Shown: positions 8,941-20,428 of the stretch, piece by piece
Layout of the letters: the number at the start of each line of letters is the position of its first letter
How positions within the stretch are numbered: position 1 is the first letter of the stretch
DNA from: Cellulomonas algicola
GTDB lineage: Bacteria; Actinomycetota; Actinomycetes; Actinomycetales; Cellulomonadaceae
Direction of reading: 5' to 3'
NCBI RefSeq assembly: GCF_003851725.1
Contig: NZ_BHYL01000130.1
Location: forward strand, 1-45,632
DNA length: 45,632 nt
The notes under the pieces: generated by a model
What the model saw: only the letters and a program-made list of their open reading frames with translations
Databases searched by the model: none
Told to the model about the DNA's origin: nothing
Position numbers and translations under genes: made by a program

Positions 8941-9078
8941 ATGCCACGGACAGGCCGTGTCGTGCGTGCGACCAGTGCGCTCACGACGGCCCACCGGCGT
9001 CGACGCACGAGCGCCCCACGCCGGAACCGTGCGACGACGCCCCGGGCAGCACTCGAACGACGAAGAGGTGACACATGA
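8941..9078 (+). CDS. Possible leader ORF coupled to dnaN
   Basis: A 45-codon frame from ATG 8941 to TGA 9076-9078. The TGA overlaps the dnaN ATG (9075-9077) in an ATGA arrangement, which permits translational coupling. The ATG lies 7 bases after a TAGTGT -10 element, so the message could be leaderless. The product would be 31% Arg (14 of 45), with runs such as HRRRRTSAPRRNR. Against it: only about 60% of its third codon positions are G/C, far below neighbouring genes, so it may be chance. No family is recognised. Confidence 0.3.
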   Translation: MPRTGRVVRATSALTTAHRRRRTSAPRRNRATTPRAALERRRGDT

Positions 9079-10205
9079 GGTTCCGGGTCGACCGTGACGT
9101 CCTCGCCGACGCGGTCACGTGGACGGCTCGCAGCCTGCCCACCCGACCGCCGGTCCCCGTGCTCGCGGGTGTCCGCATCGAGGCCGACACGACCGGGACG
9201 ATCCAGCTGTCGAGCTTCGACTACGAGGTCTCGGCCCGCTCGCAGATCCCGGCCGACGTCTCCGAGCCGGGCACGGTCCTGGTCTCGGGCCGTCTGCTCG
9301 CCGAGATCTCGCGCGCGCTGCCCGACAAGCCCGTGGACGTCGTCCTCGACGGCACCAAGGTCGTCGTCACCTGCGGCGCGAGCCGCTTCACGCTCCTCAC
9401 GATGCCGGTCGAGGACTACCCGAACCTGCCGTCCATGCCGGCCACGGCGGGCACGGTCGACGGCGACGAGCTCACGCACGCGGTCGCGCAGGTCTCGGTG
9501 GCCGCGAGCCGCGACGACACGCTGCCGCTCCTCACGGGCGTGCGCGTCGAGATCGAGGGCGAGAAGGTCACGCTGCTCGCGACCGACCGCTACCGCCTCG
9601 CGCTCCGCGAGCTCACGTGGAAGCCGTCGTCGCCCGACATCTCGACCGTCGCGCTGGTGCGCGCACGCACCCTCAACGACGCCGCGAAGTCGCTGGGCAG
9701 CGCGGGGTCCGTCACGGTCGCGCTGTCGACTGGCGCCGGCGTGGACCTCATCGGGTTCGAGGCCGGCGGCCGCCAGACGACGAGCCTGCTCGTCGACGGC
9801 GACTACCCCGCCGTCCGCCGCCTGTTCCCCGACGAGACCCCGATCCACGCGATCGTCTCGACGCACGCGCTCGCCGAGGCCGCGAAGCGTGTCGCGCTCG
9901 TCGCGGAGCGCAACACCCCGATCCGGCTGGCGTTCTCGCAGGGCCAGGTGGTGCTCGACGCGGGGCAGGGCGACGACGCGCAGGCGTCCGAGGCGCTCGA
10001 GGCGACGCTGGTCGGTGACGACATCACGGTCGCGTTCAACCCGCAGTTCCTGCTCGACGGCCTGGGCGCGCTCGACACGACCTTCGTGCGGCTGTCGTTC
10101 ACGCACCCGAACAAGCCGGTCGAGTTCACGGGCCAGGAGTCTCTCGACGGCGAGGACAAGCAGGAGTACCGCTACCTGCTCGTCCCGATCCGGTTCGCGA
10201 GCTGA
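9075..10205 (+). CDS. dnaN: DNA polymerase III beta subunit (sliding clamp)
   Basis: A 376-residue beta clamp; the dimer encircles DNA and tethers polymerase III and other clamp-binding proteins. It begins MRFRVDRDVLADAVTWTARSLPTRPPVPVLAGV and has three similar clamp folds, including the conserved LLTGVRVEIEG and LATDRYRLALREL in the second. It ends with the usual (Y)LLVPIR-type C-terminus, here YRYLLVPIRFAS. The ATG at 9075 has GAAGAGGTG upstream. It is the standard neighbour of dnaA across oriC. Confidence 0.98.
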   Translation: MRFRVDRDVLADAVTWTARSLPTRPPVPVLAGVRIEADTTGTIQLSSFDYEVSARSQIPADVSEPGTVLVSGRLLAEISRALPDKPVDVVLDGTKVVVTCGASRFTLLTMPVEDYPNLPSMPATAGTVDGDELTHAVAQVSVAASRDDTLPLLTGVRVEIEGEKVTLLATDRYRLALRELTWKPSSPDISTVALVRARTLNDAAKSLGSAGSVTVALSTGAGVDLIGFEAGGRQTTSLLVDGDYPAVRRLFPDETPIHAIVSTHALAEAAKRVALVAERNTPIRLAFSQGQVVLDAGQGDDAQASEALEATLVGDDITVAFNPQFLLDGLGALDTTFVRLSFTHPNKPVEFTGQESLDGEDKQEYRYLLVPIRFAS

Positions 10206-10315
10206 CGCGTCGCCGTCGACCCGACGGCCGCGGGAGCGGACCGTGGGACGGTGCGGCAGAGTGACCGGTGGACGCCGGTCGGCGAGGTCCGGGACACCGG
10301 GAGAGGCGAGGGGTC

Positions 10316-11263
10316 ATGCACATCGGTCTGGTCGGTCTGGGCAAGATGGGCGCGAACATGCGGGAACGCATCCGCGCCGCGGGCATCGAGGTCACGGGGT
10401 ACGACCGCAACCCCGACGTGACGGACGTGCCCTCGCTCGAGGCGCTCGTCGAGGCGCTGCCCGCGGGTGAGCGCGTCGTCTGGGTCATGGTGCCGTCCGG
10501 CGCGATCACCGACGCGGTCATCCGTGACCTCGGCGGCCTGCTGACCAGCGGCGACGTGGTCATCGACGGCGGCAACTCGTACTACCAGGACGACCAGCCG
10601 CACGCGGACCTGCTCGCCGAGAACGGCGTCGGCTTCCTCGACGTCGGGGTGTCGGGCGGTGTGTGGGGCCTTAAGAACGGCTACGGCCTCATGGTCGGCG
10701 GCGACGCGGACCTGGTCGCGCGCGTGCTGCCGGTCTTCGACGCGCTGCGGCCCGAGGGCCCGCGCGAGGAGGGGTTCGTGCACGCCGGGGCGATCGGCGC
10801 GGGCCACTTCGCGAAGATGGTGCACAACGGCATCGAGTACGGCCTCATGCAGGCGTACGCGGAGGGGTACGAGCTCCTGGCCGCGAAAGACCTGGTCACG
10901 GACGTGCACGGCACAGTCAAGGCGTGGCGCCGCGGCACGGTCGTGCGGTCCTGGCTGCTCGACCTGCTGGTCGAGGCGCTCGAGGCCGACCCGTCCTTCG
11001 GCGAGATCGACGACTGGGTCGAGGACTCGGGCGAGGGCCGGTGGACGGTCGACGAGGCGATCGACCTCGCCGTGCCGGCCCCGGTGATCTCCGCGGCGCT
11101 GTTCGCGCGGTTCGCGTCCCGGCAGGAGGAGTCGCCCGCGATGAAGGCCGTCGCCGCGCTCCGCCAGCAGTTCGGCGGGCACGCGGTGAAGCCGGCGGGC
11201 ACGACGGGCCCGATCAGCGACACCACGCCGGTCCCCGACGCGGCCGTCCCGCCGCACGCCTGA
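10316..11263 (+). CDS. gnd: 6-phosphogluconate dehydrogenase, decarboxylating (short, GntZ-type)
   Basis: A 315-residue enzyme that oxidises and decarboxylates 6-phosphogluconate to ribulose 5-phosphate in the pentose phosphate pathway. The N-terminal Rossmann motif is GLVGLGKMGANM. The substrate motifs VSGGVWGLKNGYGLMVGG and HFAKMVHNGIEYGLMQAYAEG carry the catalytic Lys and Asn. At about 315 residues it belongs to the short class, often NAD-preferring (cofactor not proven here), rather than the 470-residue class. The ATG at 10316 (GAGGCGAGGGG upstream) is preferred over an earlier in-frame start at 10268 that adds unrelated residues. Its place between dnaN and recF is conserved in actinobacteria. 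Confidence 0.94.
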   Translation: MHIGLVGLGKMGANMRERIRAAGIEVTGYDRNPDVTDVPSLEALVEALPAGERVVWVMVPSGAITDAVIRDLGGLLTSGDVVIDGGNSYYQDDQPHADLLAENGVGFLDVGVSGGVWGLKNGYGLMVGGDADLVARVLPVFDALRPEGPREEGFVHAGAIGAGHFAKMVHNGIEYGLMQAYAEGYELLAAKDLVTDVHGTVKAWRRGTVVRSWLLDLLVEALEADPSFGEIDDWVEDSGEGRWTVDEAIDLAVPAPVISAALFARFASRQEESPAMKAVAALRQQFGGHAVKPAGTTGPISDTTPVPDAAVPPHA

Positions 11264-11420
11264 CCACGGGCTCTGCGGACGACGCCCTGGCGCCGCCTGA
11301 ACGAGCCTGCGTGAGGGCGTCCGGCTCCGGAGCCCGTACGGCGCTGACAGCCGGGGTGCCACCGCTCGCCCGGCGGTGACGATCCCGACCCGACCAGCCT
11401 CACCACGACGAAGAGACCCG

Positions 11421-12842
11421 ATGTACGTCGCCCACCTGTCGCTCACCGACTTCCGCTCCTACGCGCAGGTCGAGCTTCCCCTCGACGCGGGGATCACCGC
11501 GCTCGTCGGGCCGAACGGGCAGGGCAAGACGAACCTCGTCGAGGCGATCGGGTACGTCGCGACGCTCGGCAGCCACCGGGTGCCGTCGGACGCGGCGCTC
11601 GTCCGCTCGGGTGCGGGTCGCGCGGTCGTGCGGACCCGTGTCGTGCGCGAGCTCGAGCCGGGGCACCCGCGCGCGACGCTGGTCGAGGTCGAGGTGACGC
11701 CGGGCAAGGCCAACCGGGCCCGGGTCAACGGCGGTTCCCCGGGCCGGGCACGCGACATCCTCGGCATCCTGCGCACGGTGCTGTTCGCGCCGGAGGACCT
11801 GTCCCTGGTGAAGGGCGACCCGGACGGGCGGCGACGCTTCCTCGACGACCTGCTGGTGCAGCTCGTCCCCCGGTTCGCGGGCACGGTGCAGGACTACGAG
11901 CGGGTGCTGCGGCAGCGGTCGGCGCTGCTCAAGACGGCGGGCTCGGCGATGCGGGGCGGGCGCGGTACGGCGGACCTGCGGACGCTCGACGTGTGGGACG
12001 CGAAGCTCGCCCAGACCGGTGCGGAGCTCGTGGTGGCCCGGCGCGCGCTCGTCGCGGCCCTCGCCCCGCACGTCGCGGCGTCGTACGCGCAGGTCAGCGC
12101 GGGTCAGGGCGAGGCGGTGGTCACGTACCGGGCGAGCCTGGACGCGGCTCTCGCCGACGACAACCGCGGTCGGTCGGGCGACGGCTCGACGGCGCCGGGC
12201 GCGCCGGACGCGACCCCGGCGGCCGCCTCGGACGTGCCGGCGACCACGAGCCTGGTCGAGGCGCAGCTGCTCGAGGCGATGGGCCGCCTGCGGCCGAAGG
12301 AGGTCGAGCGCGGGGTGTGCCTGGTCGGGCCGCACCGCGACGACCTCGTCCTGACGCTCGGCGGTCTTCCCGCGAAGGGGTACGCGAGCCACGGGGAGTC
12401 GTGGTCGTACGCGCTGGCGCTGCGGCTCGCGTCGTACACGTTGCTGACCGACGGCGTATCGGCGACACGAGCGCCCGCCGCCGTCGCGACGCCCGCAGTC
12501 GTGACGTCGACGGCCGGAGCTCCGCAGGACGCCGTCGCAGGTGCGGCTCCCGCGGGCGACGGTGACCCGGCACCGCAGGCTGCGCGGGTGAGCACGGCCG
12601 TCGCGGAGCCGGCGACGGACTGGCTCGGGCGTGGCGCGGACTGGGGCCCCGACGGCGAGCCGGTCCTGATCCTCGACGACGTCTTCGCGGAGCTGGACGC
12701 GCGCCGCCGCGAGCGGCTGGCCGAGCTGGTCGCCCCGGCACGCCAGGTCCTGGTGACGGCGGCCGTCGCGGAGGACGTGCCGGAGCCGCTCGCGGGCGCC
12801 CGCGTGGACGTCATGGGCGGTGAGGTGGCTCGTGTCCTCTGA
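11421..12842 (+). CDS. recF: DNA replication and repair protein RecF (enlarged)
   Basis: A 473-residue SMC/ABC-type ATPase that loads RecA at gaps with RecO and RecR. It begins [14 protein letters not shown] and has Walker [10 protein letters not shown] at 30-38, the ABC signature region [18 protein letters not shown], and Walker [20 protein letters not shown]. The family is usually about 360-400 residues. The excess is two Ala/Pro/Thr-rich insertions: a short one near [19 protein letters not shown], and one of about 70 residues between the signature helix and Walker B. Both are in frame with intact flanking motifs. The ATG at 11421 is chosen by family N-terminus, with GAAGAGA upstream. Confidence 0.95.
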   Translation: MYVAHLSLTDFRSYAQVELPLDAGITALVGPNGQGKTNLVEAIGYVATLGSHRVPSDAALVRSGAGRAVVRTRVVRELEPGHPRATLVEVEVTPGKANRARVNGGSPGRARDILGILRTVLFAPEDLSLVKGDPDGRRRFLDDLLVQLVPRFAGTVQDYERVLRQRSALLKTAGSAMRGGRGTADLRTLDVWDAKLAQTGAELVVARRALVAALAPHVAASYAQVSAGQGEAVVTYRASLDAALADDNRGRSGDGSTAPGAPDATPAAASDVPATTSLVEAQLLEAMGRLRPKEVERGVCLVGPHRDDLVLTLGGLPAKGYASHGESWSYALALRLASYTLLTDGVSATRAPAAVATPAVVTSTAGAPQDAVAGAAPAGDGDPAPQAARVSTAVAEPATDWLGRGADWGPDGEPVLILDDVFAELDARRRERLAELVAPARQVLVTAAVAEDVPEPLAGARVDVMGGEVARVL

Positions 12843-13425
12843 CCGCGGCGACGACCAGGCCGACGACGCCCTGCTCCCCCCGGTCCGGCGCGCCACCACG
12901 GAAGGTGCCCCGCTGCGGCAGGTGGTCGACCTCGTCCCGGAGCGTCAGGTCGCGGCGGCCGCGCTGAACCGGGCGAAGGAGGCGGCTCGGGCCAAGGGCA
13001 TCCGCCCGGGCGACGCTCCTCGCCGCCGGGCGCTCGTCGACGTGAACCCGGGCTCGGCGGGGCCGGGGGCGCGGGATCCGCAGGCCGTGGCGGACACGCT
13101 GGGGGCGCTGGTGGGGCAGTTCGGCTGGGGTTCCGGGCTCGTGTCGGGCACGGTGCAGCACCGATGGGCGGACCTCGTCGGGCCGCAGGTCGCGGAGCAC
13201 TGCTCCTACGTGTCGCTCGAGGCGGGCGTGCTGACGGTGCAGGCGAGCTCGACGAGCTGGGCGACGAACCTGACGTGGGCGGTGCCGACGATGCTGCGTC
13301 GCTTCGCGGAGGAGCTCGGCGAGGGCGTGGTCTCGGAGATCACGGTGCTCGGGCCGTCGGGTCCGGGGTTCGGCCGGGGGAAGCGGCGCGTGGCCGGGAG
13401 GGGTCCGCGGGACACGTACGGCTGA
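12832..13425 (+). CDS. DUF721 (DciA-like) protein
   Basis: A 197-residue protein of the DUF721/DciA family. DciA helps the replicative helicase DnaB onto DNA in bacteria without DnaC; this role is inferred here. The first 85 residues are a disordered basic region ([21 protein letters not shown]). The conserved domain follows: [35 protein letters not shown], then [21 protein letters not shown]. The GTG at 12832 lies 6 bases after GTGAGG; GTG 12820 is an in-frame alternative adding four residues. Either start overlaps the recF stop, so the two are translationally coupled. Confidence 0.9.
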   Translation: MSSDRGDDQADDALLPPVRRATTEGAPLRQVVDLVPERQVAAAALNRAKEAARAKGIRPGDAPRRRALVDVNPGSAGPGARDPQAVADTLGALVGQFGWGSGLVSGTVQHRWADLVGPQVAEHCSYVSLEAGVLTVQASSTSWATNLTWAVPTMLRRFAEELGEGVVSEITVLGPSGPGFGRGKRRVAGRGPRDTYG

Positions 13426-13543
13426 CGCGTCGGCGACCGGCGAGGACCGCTGCGGAGCTCCGCGACGCGCGTCGTCACGGAACCTGCCACAACTTCCCTC
13501 CTCCGCCGACGTCGACACGAGGGGTAAGAGGCCGGGGTCCAGG

Positions 13544-13680
13544 TAGACTGTGAACGTCAATTCTGGCGCGCTTGCGCCGGTACCAGAGCCGAGAACTCCA
13601 GTCTCCTGGGGTGATCCGCCCTCCGAGGTCCTTGGCGGGGCGCTCTGTCGCGTGTGAGAGCTTGAGGAGTACACCCGCCC
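13544..13680 (+). promoter_or_regulatory. gyrB promoter and structured leader
   Basis: TAGACT (13544-13549) is a good TANNNT -10 element; no clear -35 is seen. It implies a leader of about 125 bases. The leader begins with a hairpin: GGCGC (13565-13569) and GCGCC (13574-13578) around a GCTT loop, with flanking TCTGG/CCAGA (13562-13566/13583-13587) able to close an outer stem. A GAGGAG ribosome-binding site sits about 11 bases before the GTG. Confidence 0.5.
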
Positions 13681-15729
13681 GTGGCCGACGAGAGCACGAC
13701 CCCGCCCAGCAGCCCCAACGGCGCCGGCGGGTACGACGCCAGCGCGATCACGGTCCTCGAGGGGCTCGAGGCTGTCCGCAAGCGGCCCGGCATGTACATC
13801 GGCTCGACCGGTGCACGCGGCCTGCACCACCTCGTCTACGAGGTGGTCGACAACTCGGTCGACGAGGCGCTCGCGGGGTACTGCGACACGATCGACGTGA
13901 CGCTCCTGGCCGACGGCGGTGTGCGCGTCGTCGACAACGGCCGTGGCATCCCGGTCGAGCTGCACCCCACCGAGGGCAAGCCGACGCTCGAGGTCGTCAT
14001 GACGATCCTGCACGCGGGCGGCAAGTTCGGCGGCAGCGGGTACGCGGTGTCGGGCGGTCTGCACGGCGTGGGCATCTCGGTCGTCAACGCGCTGAGCAGC
14101 CGCGTCGAGTCCGTCGTGAAGCGCGACGGCTACGCGTGGGAGATGGACTTCGAGGACGGCGGCAAGCCGACGGGTCCGATCCGCCAGGGCGAGGCGACGA
14201 CGGACACGGGCACGAGCCAGACCTTCTGGGCCGACTCGACGATCTTCGAGACGGTCGACTACGACTTCGAGACGCTGCGCTCGCGCTTCCAGCAGACGGC
14301 GTTCCTCAACAAGGGCCTGAAGATCACGCTCACCGACGAGCGGCCGCAGCACACGGGCACCGAGGACGAGGTCACGGACGCCGAGCCGGCGCAGGAGGAG
14401 GACCAGCCGGTCGACGCCCCGCAGCACCGCACGGTCACGTACAAGTACGACGGCGGCCTCGTGGACTACGTCGCGCACCTCAACGCGGCGAAGAAGGTCG
14501 AGCTCGTCCACCCCGACGTCATCGAGATCACGTCGGAGGACACCGAGCGCCGCATCTCGGTCGACATCGCGCTGCAGTGGACGAGCGCGTACAGCGAGTC
14601 GGTGCACACGTACGCCAACACCATCTCGACGACCGAGGGCGGCACGCACGAGGAGGGCTTCCGGGCGGCGATGACGTCGCTGATCAACCGGTACGCCCGC
14701 GACAAGAACATCATCAAGGAGAAGGACGAGAACCTCACGGGTGACGACATCCGCGAGGGCCTGACGGCCGTCATCTCCGTGAAGCTCGGCGAGCCGCAGT
14801 TCGAGGGGCAGACGAAGACGAAGCTCGGCAACACCGAGGCGAAGACGTTCGTGCAGAAGGTCGTGAACGAGCGTCTGGGCGACTGGCTGGACTCCCACCC
14901 GAACGAGGCGCGCGACGTCATCCGCAAGTCGATCCAGGCGGCCGCGGCGCGCATGGCGGCCCGCAAGGCGCGCGAGGCGACGCGTCGCAAGGGCCTGCTG
15001 GAGTCGGGCGGCATGCCGGGCAAGCTGAAGGACTGCCAGAGCAACCGCCCGGAGGAGTGCGAGGTCTTCATCGTCGAGGGCGACAGCGCCGGCGGCTCGG
15101 CCGTGCGCGGTCGCAACCCGCGGACGCAGGCGATCCTCCCGATCCGCGGCAAGATCCTCAACGTCGAGCGCGCGCGCCTCGACCGGGCCCTGGGCAACCA
15201 GGAGGTCCAGGCGCTCATCACGGCGTTCGGGACGGGCATCGGCGAGGACTTCGACCTGGCCAAGCTGCGGTACCACAAGATCGTCCTGATGGCCGACGCC
15301 GACGTCGACGGCAAGCACATCTGCACGCTGCTGCTGACCCTGCTGTTCCGCTACATGCCGGAGCTCATCACGCAGGGTCACGTGTACCTCGCGCAGCCGC
15401 CGCTGTACCGGATCAAGTGGTCGAACGCGGACCACGACTACGTCTACTCGGACCGCGAGCGGGACGCGTACATCAAGGACGGCCAGGCCGCGGGCAAGCG
15501 GCTGCCGAAGGAGAACGCGATCCAGCGGTACAAGGGTCTCGGCGAGATGGACTACCAGGAGCTCTGGGAGACCACGATGTCGCCCGAGCACCGCACGCTG
15601 CTGCAGGTCTCGCTCGACGAGGCCGCCGCGGCGGACGAGATCTTCTCGGTCCTCATGGGCGAGGACGTCGAGTCCCGCCGCTCGTTCATCCAGCGGAACG
15701 CGAAGGACGTGCGCTTCCTCGACATCTGA
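13681..15729 (+). CDS. gyrB: DNA gyrase subunit B
   Basis: A 682-residue ATPase subunit of gyrase (GyrA2GyrB2), which introduces negative supercoils. The N-terminal GHKL ATPase has [20 protein letters not shown] and [11 protein letters not shown]. The TOPRIM domain has EGDSAGG at 466-472 and the metal-binding DADVDGKHI. The end is [13 protein letters not shown], as in other GyrB proteins. An acidic loop around [18 protein letters not shown] is an actinobacterial-type insertion. The GTG at 13681 is chosen because the preceding frame is leader sequence. It is followed by gyrA after 80 bp. Confidence 0.98.
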   Translation: MADESTTPPSSPNGAGGYDASAITVLEGLEAVRKRPGMYIGSTGARGLHHLVYEVVDNSVDEALAGYCDTIDVTLLADGGVRVVDNGRGIPVELHPTEGKPTLEVVMTILHAGGKFGGSGYAVSGGLHGVGISVVNALSSRVESVVKRDGYAWEMDFEDGGKPTGPIRQGEATTDTGTSQTFWADSTIFETVDYDFETLRSRFQQTAFLNKGLKITLTDERPQHTGTEDEVTDAEPAQEEDQPVDAPQHRTVTYKYDGGLVDYVAHLNAAKKVELVHPDVIEITSEDTERRISVDIALQWTSAYSESVHTYANTISTTEGGTHEEGFRAAMTSLINRYARDKNIIKEKDENLTGDDIREGLTAVISVKLGEPQFEGQTKTKLGNTEAKTFVQKVVNERLGDWLDSHPNEARDVIRKSIQAAAARMAARKAREATRRKGLLESGGMPGKLKDCQSNRPEECEVFIVEGDSAGGSAVRGRNPRTQAILPIRGKILNVERARLDRALGNQEVQALITAFGTGIGEDFDLAKLRYHKIVLMADADVDGKHICTLLLTLLFRYMPELITQGHVYLAQPPLYRIKWSNADHDYVYSDRERDAYIKDGQAAGKRLPKENAIQRYKGLGEMDYQELWETTMSPEHRTLLQVSLDEAAAADEIFSVLMGEDVESRRSFIQRNAKDVRFLDI

Positions 15730-15809
15730 CGGCGCCGGGCCGCGCCAGCCGCCACGAGGCAGCGCGCCCGCCCCCACGTCCTCCCCCGCCGCACGACAGA
15801 AGGAACCCC

Positions 15810-18418
<2,609 letters not shown>

Positions 18419-18422
<4 letters not shown>

Positions 18423-19342
18423 CCGACTCGACTCCGCCCTCGATCCCGCCGCGCCTGCGGCCGACGACCCCGACCACGGCGCGTCCGGGGACGTCGTCGG
18501 GTGCGAAGTCGTCCGCGAAGTCGCCCACGGCGGCACGCAACGGCAGCGGCCGTGCGGACTCCGCGACGTCGACGTCGAAGCCCGTCCGGCCCGCACCGGC
18601 GGACGAGAAGCCGAGCAGCGAGAGCGACGGCGTGTCGACCCCGAAGCGCGACGAGCCGCCGTACCGTGCGTCGGCAGGGGTCCCTCCCCGCACGTCCACG
18701 TCGACGGCCGCCTCCACGTCCGCGTCCGACGAGGGCGAGCAGCCCTCGCCCCTCATGGTGGCGGTCGACACCGCGACCGTGTGGTTCAAGAAGGCGGCCG
18801 GCGCGACCAGCGCCGCGTTCGCCTCGGTCACCCGACCCCGTACCGAGGACCCGACCATGAGCAGTCCGGCACCGGCCCCCGCCACGTCACCGACAGCGGC
18901 CCGCACGGCGACCCGTCCCCCCGCGACCGGCGCGACCTCGCAGGTCCGCCCGGCGACGGGCCGTATCCCGACGGTCGGCGGCCCGCGGCGCGTGCGCCTC
19001 GCGGTGTCCCGGATCGACCCCTGGTCGGTCATGAAGCTGTCGTTCCTGCTGTCCGTCGCGATCGGCATCATGATCGTCGTCGCCGCGGCCGTGATCTGGC
19101 TGACGCTGGACGGTCTGCACGTCTTCACCGAGGCGAACAACCTCGTGAAGCAGATCACCGGCGAGGAGAGCTCGATCAACATCCTCCAGTACGTCGAGTT
19201 CCGGCGCGTGGTCTCGGGTGCGACGCTCATCGCCGTCATCGACGTCTTCCTGCTGACCGCGCTGTCGACGATCGGCGCGTTCCTCTACAACATCGTGGCG
19301 GCGCTCGTCGGCGGCGTGCACGTCACCATGACCGACGAGTGA
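18419..19342 (+). CDS. DUF3566 membrane protein
   Basis: A 307-residue protein with a long disordered Ser/Thr/Pro/Ala/Lys-rich N-terminal half (about 1-190) and a C-terminal DUF3566 region. That region has [20 protein letters not shown], a membrane helix ([19 protein letters not shown]), the loop with [18 protein letters not shown] and a second helix near [27 protein letters not shown]3566 genes follow gyrA in many actinobacteria; function is unknown. Its ATG overlaps the gyrA stop by four bases, so translation is coupled to gyrase. Confidence 0.93.
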
Positions 19343-19347
19343 CCTCG

Positions 19348-19382
19348 ACCGGCCGGCCGACAGCGCGCGCGGGGGCCGGTTT
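19348..19382 (+). terminator. Possible terminator after the DUF3566 gene
   Basis: ACCGGCC (19348-19354) and GGCCGGT (19374-19380) can pair around a GC-rich loop, followed by TT. It lies 5 bp past the stop codon and touches the -35 of the tRNA-Ile promoter. Confidence 0.4.
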
Positions 19383-19410
19383 GGGTGGGACACCTCGGCT
19401 GGGGTAGTCT
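19381..19410 (+). promoter_or_regulatory. tRNA-Ile promoter
   Basis: TTGGGT (19381-19386), an 18-bp spacer, and TAGTCT (19405-19410), a good vegetative-sigma match. The tRNA 5' end is 45 bp downstream, leaving a short leader for RNase P to remove. Confidence 0.65.
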
Positions 19411-19454
19411 CGTCCGGCGCGCAGCGCACGTGTTCGCACGTGTGGAAGCGACAC

Positions 19455-19528
19455 GGGCCTATAGCTCAGACGGTTAGAGCGCTTCCCTGATAAGGAAGAG
19501 GTCACAGGTTCAAGTCCTGTTAGGCCCA
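19455..19528 (+). tRNA. tRNA-Ile (anticodon GAT)
   Basis: A 74-base cloverleaf. Acceptor GGGCCTA (19455-19461) pairs with TAGGCCC (19521-19527), with discriminator A. The D-arm is TAGCTCAGACGGTTAGAGCGC, the anticodon loop in TCCCTGATAAGGA gives GAT, and the T-arm contains GGTTCAAGTCC. CCA is not encoded. Its position after gyrA and before tRNA-Ala is standard for actinobacteria. Confidence 0.98.
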
Positions 19529-19550
19529 CTCCCGACCCGTGGGGGATCCG

Positions 19551-19670
19551 ATGAAGAAGCTCCTGCTCGTGGTGGCGGTCGCCGCCGTCGGTTACGTCCT
19601 CTGGCAGAAGTACCAGCAGGACCAGGACGAGCGGGACCTCTGGTCCGAGGTCACCGACACCTTCGAGTGA
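19551..19670 (+). CDS. DLW-39 family small protein
   Basis: A 39-residue protein, MKKLLLVVAVAAVGYVLWQ followed by a charged tail with DERDLWSEVTDTFE. It has one N-terminal membrane helix (about 3-19) and the DLW tripeptide at 29-31 that gives the family its name. It occupies the conserved place between tRNA-Ile and tRNA-Ala. Function is unknown. It is often missed because of its size; third codon positions are almost all G/C, supporting real coding. Confidence 0.92.
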   Translation: MKKLLLVVAVAAVGYVLWQKYQQDQDERDLWSEVTDTFE

Positions 19671-19711
19671 CCGCCCTCCCCCACGTGATCGCCGCCCCCG
19701 GGCGGCACCCG

Positions 19712-19784
19712 GGGGCCATGGCGCAATTGGTAGCGCACCTGCTTTGCAAGCAGGGGGTTAGGGGTTCGAGTCCCCTTGGCTCCA
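19712..19784 (+). tRNA. tRNA-Ala (anticodon TGC)
   Basis: A 73-base cloverleaf. Acceptor GGGGCCA (19712-19718) pairs with TGGCTCC (19777-19783), discriminator A. The G3:U70 wobble pair, the main alanine identity element, is present. The anticodon loop TTTGCAA gives TGC and the T-arm is GGGGTTCGAGTCCCC. CCA is not encoded. Confidence 0.98.
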
Positions 19785-19789
19785 CACGC

Positions 19790-19829
19790 GCACGAAGGGC
19801 CGCCGACGCGCGTCGGCGGCCCTTCGTGC
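19790..19829. terminator. Bidirectional terminator, perfect 40-bp palindrome
   Basis: Two exact 20-base arms (19790-19809 and 19810-19829, left arm beginning GCACGAAGGGCC). It lies between tRNA-Ala and the convergent SRPBCC gene, where a hairpin can stop transcription from both sides. There is no long T-run, as is usual in GC-rich actinobacteria. Confidence 0.85.
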
Positions 19830-19870
19830 ATCCCGGGACCGGGGTGACCCGGCCCACCCGGGTGGCGCGA

Positions 19871-20281
19871 TCATCCGGCGGTGCGCTGTTCGACGAGCTG
19901 CTTGAGCAGGGCGAGGTCGGTGCGGACCAGGGACTCGTCGCGGTCGAGGTCGGCGTCGGTCATGCCCGGCATCGGGCGGAGGGTGAAGACGACGTCGCAC
20001 GCGTCGTCGCCGTCGGGGATGGCGCGGAGCGGGACGTGGACGGTGGCGCCCGACGGGGTCAGGACCTCGTGGTCGAGCACGCCGAAGGGGTTCGGCGGCG
20101 CGAACCGGACGCGGGCACGGCCCTCGCCGGTCTCGACGTACCACTCACCGTCCTCGTGCACGACGCCGGAGCCCAGACCCGGCGCCCACCGCGGCAGGTT
20201 CTCCGGGTCGGAGACGAACGCGTAGACCGCCGGCATCGGGCGGTCGATGTGCTCGCTGAGATGGCGTGCCCTCGTCGTCAT
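19871..20281 (-). CDS. SRPBCC family protein
   Basis: A 136-residue START/Bet v1-like (SRPBCC, polyketide cyclase/dehydrase type) protein with the usual opening LSEHIDRPMPAVYAFVSDPENLPRWAPGLGSG, a beta-rich middle and a C-terminal helix ending DLALLKQLVEQR. These small helix-grip proteins bind hydrophobic ligands; the ligand here cannot be told. There is no signal peptide, so it is cytoplasmic. It is the most distal of a run of minus-strand accessory genes, 147 bp after its upstream neighbour, and may have its own promoter. Confidence 0.85.
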   Translation of the reverse strand: MTTRARHLSEHIDRPMPAVYAFVSDPENLPRWAPGLGSGVVHEDGEWYVETGEGRARVRFAPPNPFGVLDHEVLTPSGATVHVPLRAIPDGDDACDVVFTLRPMPGMTDADLDRDESLVRTDLALLKQLVEQRTAG

Positions 20282-20428
20282 GCCGAGATCGTGGCACGAG
20301 GCGGCGACAGTCGCGGGCGGACGGCAGAGGGCCGACGGCGGACGGTGGAGGACCCGGCCGCTGGGTCGACGCGCGCACGGTCTCGCCGGCGGACGTCGTG
20401 CTTCTCGCGCGGAGACGCCGCGCGTTGG

